Positions 51,201 to 57,305 of a DNA stretch of 64,000 bases are shown piece by piece. Positions within the stretch are counted from its first letter, which is position 1. Each line of letters opens with the position of its first letter. The position numbers and the translations under genes were made by a program. Under the pieces are notes generated by a model, which was not told the DNA's origin, searched no databases, and saw only the letters and a list, made by a program, of their open reading frames with translations. The DNA is from JAJRPT01 sp964465945 (GTDB lineage: Bacteria > Bacteroidota > Ignavibacteria > Kapaibacteriales > UBA2268), in contig CAYXMM010000007.1 in NCBI GenBank assembly GCA_964465945.1, forward strand, positions 1 through 64,000, written 5' to 3'.

Positions 51201-52154
51201 AATATTGAAAAAATTAATGATAAAGATGAATATCTTTTAAAAAATAAAAAAATTTATGTCCAATCTCTTAAAGAAAGAAAAGAAGAATTTATCTCATATA
51301 AGTTTAAGTTTAATGAACTTAGCATAGAAGATTTAAAATTAGAATATAATGCTAACCAAGAAGAAAAGTTTGTAAATGAGAACATTGACTTAGACAAAGA
51401 AATTAAAATTGAAATTACAAAAGAAGATTTCACGGCAACTAAATTTAAAAACTATCACACTTATAAGCCAGAATATTTCAAAAGATATATTTTAGGTGCC
51501 CCAGATTTTAAATTTATTTCTGATATAAAAGTAACCGATTTTGATGATAAGCCATTAGAAAATGCAACTGAGAGAGGAATTATAGTTCATTATCTTATGG
51601 AAAATATTCTGAAATGGCTTGATGACAACAATGAATTAATTCCTGAAAAAGTTGAAGAGATTCTTAATGAAACAAAAGTTCCAGAAGACAATAAACAATA
51701 TTACTTTGATATTTTGAATAATTTTGTTGATAGTCTGTTTTTCAAAAATATTATTAAATATAAAAGCAAATTCATAAGCGAATTATCATTAAAACTACCT
51801 CTTGAAAAATCCTATTTGAGCTGTAAAATTGACTTCTGTTTTAAAATTGATAATGAAAACATTGAAGTATGGGATTGGAAAACGGATAGGATTTCAAATG
51901 AGAAAGAGTTTCAAGAAAAAATTGATATATATACATATCAACTCAAAAGTTATGTCTATGCTTGCTACTTTTACTTCAACAAACCCAAAAAAATAACCAC
52001 AAGATTAATATTTTTAGATATGTTAAAAGAAAATGACAATACTGAAAATTGGATATTTAAAAAAGAATATTCCGAAAATGATATTCCAATTATTGAAAAA
52101 GAATTAATTCAAACACTTAAAAAAGTAAATAAACTCAATTTTGGACTTGAATAA
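48267..52154 (+). CDS. AddA/RecB-like UvrD-family helicase with C-terminal PD-(D/E)xK nuclease
   Basis: 1295-aa double-strand-break-processing helicase-nuclease. Superfamily 1 motifs in order: Walker A SANAGSGKTS (Lys42), Ia ITFTNKAAGEMAKRV, STIHSFCSSI, Walker B MVDEFQDTS (about 415-420), VGDEKQSIYEFRNA, motif V ILTIHASKGLEFKNVI and VI LFYVALSRAEEGLYLL. The C-terminal RecB-type nuclease has KIDFCF and EVWDWKTDR (Asp1203, Lys1205). The middle contains an acidic, charged low-complexity insertion. AddA pairs with AddB, but no addB is in the window; the flanking genes are DUF885 and lpxK. Translation is coupled to lpxK by a one-base overlap. Confidence 0.88.
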   Translation: MNKNTNEHILDILDLNKLNREQRLAVFLDRHTFISANAGSGKTSVIIKKYLFELLNNPIIDKNPENIVAITFTNKAAGEMAKRVYKSLEDIIDSKQLSDWELNKREFQNIYKNLSKSKISTIHSFCSSIIKEYPIESNLVPGYKEGAMKEIDIAMDEILNQLFKDLINNKENNQDEYNFVAKYGIYSLSKYLKSIYYKREWLYNDDGSIRKLTKDLFDSFKNDYKDYLISRIRIVVDSYDKGLYNNKQEFESTIENTKDKNSKGKSQFNYNLFVSKITELKGILTSQNDNINLEEIIEKLNGLMLCGKIKQSLTHNFLFPFGNVYFDSNEKLKSEINKIIISIKSNLLSDTYNQLTINDTNTFLEIVRRFLELVNNFKYDESLIDFDDVLIIADKLLDHPHILESVRSKTKLLMVDEFQDTSHVQFSIVKKIVGVGDLSNIKLVLVGDEKQSIYEFRNAEIEVFKQSKDFIKEINSDLHISLNGNKKIDEHFIYGDVRAKEDENLGVVELKTSYRMAPYLVSFLNDINLVNFNNATKPSIYDYFKESIIDKNLTNYNEFVFGIKSELINDFSNNCKIEVDVLISESKNRSHKNGNDRDSDNETKEYNENKDKITALVTNRVIKLINDGVSFGSIAIISRKKTYFADIKAKLDEKGIPNVNHSKYNIFHKREIKDIYLYLKFIEDPYNDLNLAGLLRSYFFNFNDSEVLNLYETTTKSGTTSLYEKLEESLSNDNAKNKEVFQFLSNALENNVLFSFSMLIDFLIANSYWNDAVLFLDKENEFSESIRLFNQELQKFQESNDLNLTELLNYMLIQIYSEEKENEEEASIDKNKINILTIHASKGLEFKNVILINLESDLIKENNKNQDIKFSKHLKFPALKLINEENFDDENDSESENIIVGDEEKSNGIIDEYGGIERKIKNMCENVRLFYVALSRAEEGLYLLANLKNTKTKALTIPNNSFIKYLYDYKASLNNSPVNIEKINDKDEYLLKNKKIYVQSLKERKEEFISYKFKFNELSIEDLKLEYNANQEEKFVNENIDLDKEIKIEITKEDFTATKFKNYHTYKPEYFKRYILGAPDFKFISDIKVTDFDDKPLENATERGIIVHYLMENILKWLDDNNELIPEKVEEILNETKVPEDNKQYYFDILNNFVDSLFFKNIIKYKSKFISELSLKLPLEKSYLSCKIDFCFKIDNENIEVWDWKTDRISNEKEFQEKIDIYTYQLKSYVYACYFYFNKPKKITTRLIFLDMLKENDNTENWIFKKEYSENDIPIIEKELIQTLKKVNKLNFGLE

Positions 52155-53152
52155 TGCTTACTCTTTTATCTAAAATATATAATAAGTTTGTTGATATTAG
52201 AAATAAAAAGTTTGATAATGGAAAGTATCCTATTGTAAAACTTAATAGCAAAGTTATTAGTATTGGTAACATTATCGCAGGTGGAACAGGTAAAACACCT
52301 TTTTCAATATTCATTGCAAAACTGCTATTAAACAAAGGAATTAAAGTAGGAGTTGTTGGGAGTGGATATGGTAGGAGAGATAAGGGCTTAAAAGTAGTTT
52401 GTGATGGAAGCAAAATACTAACAGATGTAAATGGCTCTGGTGATGAACTTGCATTAATTGCTCAGAAATTATTAATTCCTGTTGTAGTTGATGATAAAAA
52501 AGTGAATGCTGCTAAATTCTTAGATGAAAATTTTGATATAGATGTGATTATAGTCGATGATGGATTTCAGCACAGATACTTACATAGAGATTTGGATATT
52601 GTTTTAATTAATGATTTAACAATTAAAAATCCTTTTACTTTCCCAAAGGGTTTATTAAGAGAACCATTTGAAAATTTCAAAAGAGCTGATTTAGTTTGTT
52701 TAGAAGAAAATGTTTTTAATAATGAAAAGTTCGACGAAATAGAAAAATTATCCTACAAAAAGAAATTCAAATGCCTAAAAATGTATTTTTTAGAAAAAAT
52801 CGAAATAATTGACAATATTCAGGGAAATGCAGTTCTAACTTGTTCTATAGCAAGACCAAAAGAATTTGAGGTATTTGTAAAAAGTATAGGTGTACAAGTT
52901 GTTCATTCAATTTTTCACAAAGACCACTTCGATTACCATAAAGAAGATGTTGAAAAAATACTTTATATTTGTAAATCTAAAAATGCAAATTCTTTGATTG
53001 TAACTGAAAAAGACTTTGTAAAGTTAGTTAAATTTAAAGACTTAATCTTTAAAAATAATATATCAATAATAGTATCCGAAATTGAAATTACAATTAATAA
53101 TACTGAAGTACTTACAAAACTTATTAATACTAAGTGTAATTTTAGCATTTAA
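52154..53152 (+). CDS. lpxK: Tetraacyldisaccharide 4'-kinase
   Basis: 332-aa inner-membrane-associated kinase adding the 4'-phosphate to the lipid A disaccharide precursor. The P-loop is IAGGTGKTPFSIFIAKLL, followed by VGSGYGRRDKG, GDELALIAQKL, VDDGFQHRYLHRDLDIVLIN and the RAKEF-like SIARPKEFEVFVKSIG. Length is typical. It proves lipid A synthesis in this organism. The start overlaps the helicase stop by one base. Its last 71 bases also encode the signal peptide of the next gene in another frame. Confidence 0.93.
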   Translation: MLTLLSKIYNKFVDIRNKKFDNGKYPIVKLNSKVISIGNIIAGGTGKTPFSIFIAKLLLNKGIKVGVVGSGYGRRDKGLKVVCDGSKILTDVNGSGDELALIAQKLLIPVVVDDKKVNAAKFLDENFDIDVIIVDDGFQHRYLHRDLDIVLINDLTIKNPFTFPKGLLREPFENFKRADLVCLEENVFNNEKFDEIEKLSYKKKFKCLKMYFLEKIEIIDNIQGNAVLTCSIARPKEFEVFVKSIGVQVVHSIFHKDHFDYHKEDVEKILYICKSKNANSLIVTEKDFVKLVKFKDLIFKNNISIIVSEIEITINNTEVLTKLINTKCNFSI

Positions 53153-53885
53153 TTATTCTTTTGCTAAAGATAGTCGTCTTCGTGTAGCAATATCAAAGGG
53201 TTCAGGTCATAAGTCATATAAAAATTATATAAATTGGGTAAATGATAAATATCCTGATATTGAAGTTATTGACTTGTTTGAAAAACCCAAAAGTTATATA
53301 GATTCTGTGCTATCTATTTCAAATGGACTTTTACTATCAGGTGGCTTAGATGTCCACCCAGGGAGATTTGGAAGAGAACGCGATACACTTCAATGCGAAA
53401 TTGACCCAATGAGAGATACACTTGAATTTTACATAATAGATTATGCAATAAGTCATAAAATGCCAATTTTAGGTATATGTCGTGGCTTACAAATTATGAA
53501 CGTAGCAATGGGTGGCTCACTAATTGTTGATATTCCAACTGAAATTAAAGAACATGTAGAGCATTCAAACAACATCCCAGAAGATTCGTACCATAGAGTA
53601 ATTATTGAAAAAAACACTTTGCTTCAAAAATTGACAAATTCTAATGAAGAAATTGTTAATAGTAGCCACCATCAATCAATAGATAAACTTGGAAAAAACC
53701 TAATGATTTCAGCTAAAGCTGCTGATGGTGTTGTAGAAGGGATAGAGTGGAAAGATAAAAAGAATATGTCGTGGTTTTTGGGTGTTCAATGGCATCCGGA
53801 AAGATTAATTAACAAAAATGCTTCAACTCCATTTTTAGATGCTTTTATTGTTGAAGTTAAGAAATTTGAAAGAAAAAATAAATGA
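53082..53885 (+). CDS. Secreted class I glutamine amidotransferase (PuuD-type peptidase C26)
   Basis: 267 aa. The catalytic Cys is in ILGICRGLQIMNVAMGG, with His-Glu of the triad in GVQWHPERL; LSGGLDVHPGRFG and NSSHHQSID are also typical of gamma-glutamyl-gamma-aminobutyrate hydrolase-type enzymes. Unlike normal cytoplasmic members it opens with a signal-like segment (LLILSVILAFNYSFAKDS), predicting export. No ATG, GTG or TTG occurs in frame between 53082 and the mature domain, so the start is forced despite a 71-base overlap with lpxK. Its 3' end overlaps the next gene by four bases. A gamma-glutamyl hydrolase acting in the periplasm is my inference. Confidence 0.82.
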   Translation: MKLQLIILKYLQNLLILSVILAFNYSFAKDSRLRVAISKGSGHKSYKNYINWVNDKYPDIEVIDLFEKPKSYIDSVLSISNGLLLSGGLDVHPGRFGRERDTLQCEIDPMRDTLEFYIIDYAISHKMPILGICRGLQIMNVAMGGSLIVDIPTEIKEHVEHSNNIPEDSYHRVIIEKNTLLQKLTNSNEEIVNSSHHQSIDKLGKNLMISAKAADGVVEGIEWKDKKNMSWFLGVQWHPERLINKNASTPFLDAFIVEVKKFERKNK

Positions 53886-54430
53886 AATTTTGGCCCCTAC
53901 CCGATAGCTACGAAAACACACTACCAAGAAAGAACTCTAAAGGTAGTTTTTGGGAAGATAGAGGTGATAGATTTAATGCAGGCGTAGATATATATACACC
54001 AGAGAATTCAATACTTTATGCTGTTGAAGATGGTATAGTGATTGACATTGATAAATTCACGGATTCAAAAATTCCATTCTTAAACGATACTTATCATTTG
54101 ATAATAAAATCGCCTGAAAAAATAAACTATAAGTACTGTGAAATTGATGAGATTAAAGTTGAGATTGGTGAACAAGTTAAAGCCGGTCAAGAAATTGCAA
54201 TTATAAAATCTATAGTTAATAAAAATGGAGTTGATGAATACACTCCGTATTTTATCAAAGAGCTAATTTATGAAAATTACTTATCGAAGCTTCACTTAGA
54301 AATGTATAAAGCACCTTTTACAGAAGTTAGACCTTATGAATACGGAAACTTTTTAGGTGATGAAAAACCACTCGCTATTATTGACCCAAATGTGTATTTT
54401 ATGGGTGTTAGAAAACTTGCAATCGGCTAA
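53882..54430 (+). CDS. M23-like peptidase domain protein with altered zinc ligands
   Basis: 182 aa without a signal peptide. The middle looks like a LytM/M23 beta-core: FNAGVDIYTPENSILYAVEDGIVIDI corresponds to the HxGxD and A-x-x-x-G-x-V motifs, IKVEIGEQVKAGQEIAII to the beta-core turn and KLHLEMY to HxH. The first zinc His of HxGxDI is Asn (NAGVD) and the second His of HxH is Glu (HLE). Catalysis by the classical zinc site is therefore doubtful; it may be a non-enzymatic peptidoglycan-binding relative. It overlaps the amidotransferase gene by four bases. Confidence 0.6.
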   Translation: MKFWPLPDSYENTLPRKNSKGSFWEDRGDRFNAGVDIYTPENSILYAVEDGIVIDIDKFTDSKIPFLNDTYHLIIKSPEKINYKYCEIDEIKVEIGEQVKAGQEIAIIKSIVNKNGVDEYTPYFIKELIYENYLSKLHLEMYKAPFTEVRPYEYGNFLGDEKPLAIIDPNVYFMGVRKLAIG

Positions 54431-54885
54431 TTCTTGATTAAATATTCTTTCTTTAATAAATTTAAAATCTTCTTAATTCCATCAAAATTTATTTCTAAAT
54501 CACTTAGAGGAACAGATAAAGTAATGTCTCCATTGTTAAACTCAATAGTTAAATATGTTTTATTTAGTAGTTCATTCTCGCTTTCAACTTCCTTAACATC
54601 GATTCTTTGAATTATAGTCCAATTATAAAGTTTATCCATTCCTTTTAACCAAATCCCACTCTCATTGAATATAATTTCCGGATTTCTTTTGTAAACCTTA
54701 AATATAGTAGTATATGCAATGTAAATTGAAAAAAGTAAATTTGCAATTCCTGTTATTATATACAATGTCGAATTATTAGATAAAAATAACATTGTTATTC
54801 CTATAAAAGCGCTTACTACAAATAAAATTAATCCTATTAAAAGAGTATATTTTACTGTAACAAAAACTCTAAATTCATTATTCAT
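54427..54885 (-). CDS. Small membrane protein with PH-like domain
   Basis: 152 aa. Two transmembrane helices (about 13-35 and 40-62) are followed by a soluble domain of short strands (EIIFNESGIWLKG, IIQRIDVKEVE, YLTIEFNNGDITLSVPLSDLE) ending in a helix, as in PH-like STM3941-type proteins. Function unknown. Its start overlaps the stop of the upstream glycosylase gene by four bases (ATGA), so the pair is co-translated. Its end overlaps the convergent M23-like gene by four bases. Confidence 0.6.
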   Translation of the reverse strand: MNNEFRVFVTVKYTLLIGLILFVVSAFIGITMLFLSNNSTLYIITGIANLLFSIYIAYTTIFKVYKRNPEIIFNESGIWLKGMDKLYNWTIIQRIDVKEVESENELLNKTYLTIEFNNGDITLSVPLSDLEINFDGIKKILNLLKKEYLIKN

Positions 54886-55517
54886 TTTAATATTTCTCCA
54901 TTAACCTTACTCCAAAATAATAAGTCGATTTCATCAACATTTATATTAATTTTATTACTAAACTCTAAAAGTTTCTGCTCTACTTCAAAGTATTTTGCTT
55001 TTGTTGAAATATCAGGAACACTATTATAAACTCCACATTCTACCAGCATTTTTAAAATATGTCTATCTAAAATCGCTAATCCTTCGTAACCTATATTACG
55101 CAGGAAATGACTTGCTTCCTTGTATCCAAATCCATCAATACCTCTCGCTAACCAGTTGCGTTTTGTATAATTATCAACTTTTGTATTTAATAACGCTTCA
55201 ACAATAGCCCATTCATTTTTTATACTAATCAATCTTTTTGCCTTTTCATTATGAAAGCGAATATTATGCTTTGGGTTATTTAAAATTAGTTCTAAATTTG
55301 AAATTTCATTATTAAAAAAATTTTTCTCTTTCAATATTTTCTGAATTTCAAAAGCGTTTTTTGCCTTAGTTTGAGGAGTGCATAAGCAGTAGCATAATTC
55401 ATAAAAATAATCTTCATTCCTGACATTCTTGAAATCTTCTAAACGCTTACGTATATCTGCTTTTCTTGCATTATAATGGGTTTCTAAATCTTTTGTTAAT
55501 CCAACTTTGGAACTCAT
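54882..55517 (-). CDS. N-glycosylase/DNA lyase, archaeal-type Ogg (HhH-GPD)
   Basis: 211-aa base-excision repair enzyme. NEDYFYELCYCLCTPQTKA and the helix-hairpin-helix GFGYKEASHFLRNIG with catalytic Lys, followed by LAILDRHILKML with the catalytic Asp, match the Ogg2-type 8-oxoguanine DNA glycosylase/AP lyase family found in archaea and some anaerobic bacteria. It would remove 8-oxoG and cleave the AP site. It is first in a two-gene unit with the PH-like membrane protein. Confidence 0.85.
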   Translation of the reverse strand: MSSKVGLTKDLETHYNARKADIRKRLEDFKNVRNEDYFYELCYCLCTPQTKAKNAFEIQKILKEKNFFNNEISNLELILNNPKHNIRFHNEKAKRLISIKNEWAIVEALLNTKVDNYTKRNWLARGIDGFGYKEASHFLRNIGYEGLAILDRHILKMLVECGVYNSVPDISTKAKYFEVEQKLLEFSNKININVDEIDLLFWSKVNGEILK

Positions 55518-55549
55518 TTTATTTATACACTTTTTTAGGAAATACTTCT

Positions 55550-55557
55550 CAAAATTA
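55550..55557 (-). promoter_or_regulatory. Possible -7 element TAATTTTG of the glycosylase unit
   Basis: An exact TAnnTTTG match on the minus strand, 32 bases before the glycosylase start. It lies 11 bases from an oppositely oriented element for thyX. No -33 element was recognised. Confidence 0.3.
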
Positions 55558-55568
55558 AATAAATTAAT

Positions 55569-55576
55569 TAAATTTG
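55569..55576 (+). promoter_or_regulatory. Bacteroidetes-type -7 element TAAATTTG of thyX
   Basis: An exact TAnnTTTG match 26 bases before the thyX ATG. Together with the minus-strand element at 55550-55557 it forms a compact divergent promoter pair. Confidence 0.35.
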
Positions 55577-55602
55577 CTTAATTATTTATAAAAAATTGAA
55601 AA

Positions 55603-56451
55603 ATGAACTCCGAAAAAACAAATTTACTAAACAAAGAAATCAAAGTTCTTGATAAAGGTTTTGTTAGATTAGTCGATGTAATGGGCGATGATAGTTCAAT
55701 CGTCCAAGCTGCAAGAGTCTCTTATGGCGTTGGAACTAAAACCGTTAATGAAGATAGAGGGCTAATTAGATACCTACTTCGTCATAAACATACAACTCCT
55801 TTTGAAATGGTAGAATTCAAATTTCATATTAAACTTCCTATTTTCATTGCAAGACAATGGATACGTCATAGAACAGCAAATGTGAATGAGTATTCTGGAA
55901 GATATTCCGAGATGAAAGATGAGTTTTATCTGCCTGATGTTGAGCAACTTAGACATCAATCCACCCTCAATAAACAAGCAAGAAGTGAAGAACAACTTGA
56001 TAACCAAGTAAGTTTAGAAATTCAAGAAATGATGCAAGACACTCAAGAATCACTTTACAACGAATATAAAGATTTACTTGATAAGAACTTAGCTCGTGAA
56101 ATCGCAAGAATAAATTTGCCACTTTCTAACTACACTGAATGGTATTGGAAAATTGACTTACATAATTTATTCCATTTCTTACGACTTCGCATTGACGACC
56201 ATGCTCAATATGAAATTCAAGTATATGGTAAAGCAATTGCTGAAATAGTAAAGGAAATTGTTCCAACTGCTTGGGAAGCATTTGAAGATTATATCTTAGA
56301 AGCGGAATATTTTTCAAAAATGGAAGTAAAAGCTCTAAAACAATTAATTGATTTTAGTAAAGTTGAAAACTTAGATGGTGAAACTTTCGGATTAAAAAAA
56401 CGTGAATTTAATGAATTAGTAGACAAATTAAATAAAATATCAAATTTATAA
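55603..56451 (+). CDS. thyX: Flavin-dependent thymidylate synthase
   Basis: 282-aa FAD-dependent enzyme making dTMP from dUMP with methylene-tetrahydrofolate. The ThyX motif RHRTANVNEYSGRY (88-101) is intact, preceded by HTTPFEMVEFKFHIKLPIFIARQW, and INLPLSNYTEWYWKIDLHNLFHFL covers the dUMP/FAD region. Bacterial ThyX is usually 220-280 aa. No folate-dependent ThyA or DHFR gene is in the window. The next gene begins 8 bases downstream. Confidence 0.95.
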   Translation: MNSEKTNLLNKEIKVLDKGFVRLVDVMGDDSSIVQAARVSYGVGTKTVNEDRGLIRYLLRHKHTTPFEMVEFKFHIKLPIFIARQWIRHRTANVNEYSGRYSEMKDEFYLPDVEQLRHQSTLNKQARSEEQLDNQVSLEIQEMMQDTQESLYNEYKDLLDKNLAREIARINLPLSNYTEWYWKIDLHNLFHFLRLRIDDHAQYEIQVYGKAIAEIVKEIVPTAWEAFEDYILEAEYFSKMEVKALKQLIDFSKVENLDGETFGLKKREFNELVDKLNKISNL

Positions 56452-56459
56452 AGGAAATT

Positions 56460-57197
56460 ATGTTAAAATTAACAGCCGTATTACTTGTAATATTCGCATA
56501 CACTTCATCAGCAAACTTAGCTGAAGGTATTGTAGAAAAATATCTCACTGCAATTGGTGGAAAAGAAAAAATTAATGCAGTGAAAGGTTGGGAAATAAAA
56601 ATCTCTCAATGGAACGCAATGACAAAAGCCACTGAAGACGTATTGATGAAATTCCAAGGTGATGACGCTTTCTACGTTTCTCAAAAAATGCAAGGTAAAG
56701 ATAATATTTTTGTTTCTGATGGAAAGAAAAGTTGGGGTATTTCTCCAATGCTACAAATGAACGAAGTTTCTGAAATTCCTGCAGAAGTTCTTCCTTCACT
56801 TAAAGCAAGTTTTGAACAGACATTCCGACTTATCAAAGGGCTTTTCCTTGACTACAAAGAAAAAGGTATTAAAGTTGAATTTTTAGGAAAAGAAGATTTA
56901 AACGGAAAATCTGTTAATAAAATCAAAATATCTGACCCTGAAGATAAAGATAATGTACAAAAAATGTTCGCATATTTTGACAACACTACTAAACTAATTT
57001 CAAAAGTAAATATCGAAACTCCACAAGGTAATATGGCATTTGTATTCAAATCGTTCAAAAATGACAAAGATGCAACATATCCTGATAATATCGACATCGA
57101 AATGAATGGCAATGTTATGGCAACTCTTAACGTAAAATATGTTAAAGTTAATCCAAAATTCGATGCAAGCACTTTTGCAAAACCAAAAGTAAAATAA
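56460..57197 (+). CDS. LolA/outer-membrane-lipoprotein-sorting-like periplasmic protein
   Basis: 245-aa exported protein with a signal peptide (MLKLTAVLLVIFAYTSSANLA). The mature part starts GIVEKYLTAIGGKEKINAVKGWEI, a pattern common in Bacteroidetes LolA-like proteins. Beta strands follow: VEFLGKEDLNGKSVNKIKISD, MFAYFDNTTKLISKVNIE, and a final PKFDASTFAKP. The fold is a half-barrel that binds lipid tails. Which lipoprotein or lipid it carries is unknown. It lies 8 bases after thyX and has its own terminator. Confidence 0.75.
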   Translation: MLKLTAVLLVIFAYTSSANLAEGIVEKYLTAIGGKEKINAVKGWEIKISQWNAMTKATEDVLMKFQGDDAFYVSQKMQGKDNIFVSDGKKSWGISPMLQMNEVSEIPAEVLPSLKASFEQTFRLIKGLFLDYKEKGIKVEFLGKEDLNGKSVNKIKISDPEDKDNVQKMFAYFDNTTKLISKVNIETPQGNMAFVFKSFKNDKDATYPDNIDIEMNGNVMATLNVKYVKVNPKFDASTFAKPKVK

Positions 57198-57223
57198 ATT
57201 AACTTTATTCAAAAAGTATGATG

Positions 57224-57251
57224 AAGTCCAACAATTTGTTGGACTTTTTTA
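57224..57251 (+). terminator. Rho-independent terminator after the LolA-like gene
   Basis: The perfect stem AAGTCCAAC / GTTGGACTT with an AATT-type loop is followed by TTTTT. It ends the thyX/LolA-like transcript 27 bases past the stop codon. Confidence 0.88.
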
Positions 57252-57305
57252 TTTAAAAAAAAATCATTAATTTTAGAAAATTATTTATTAAATAAGGTGA
57301 TTATT

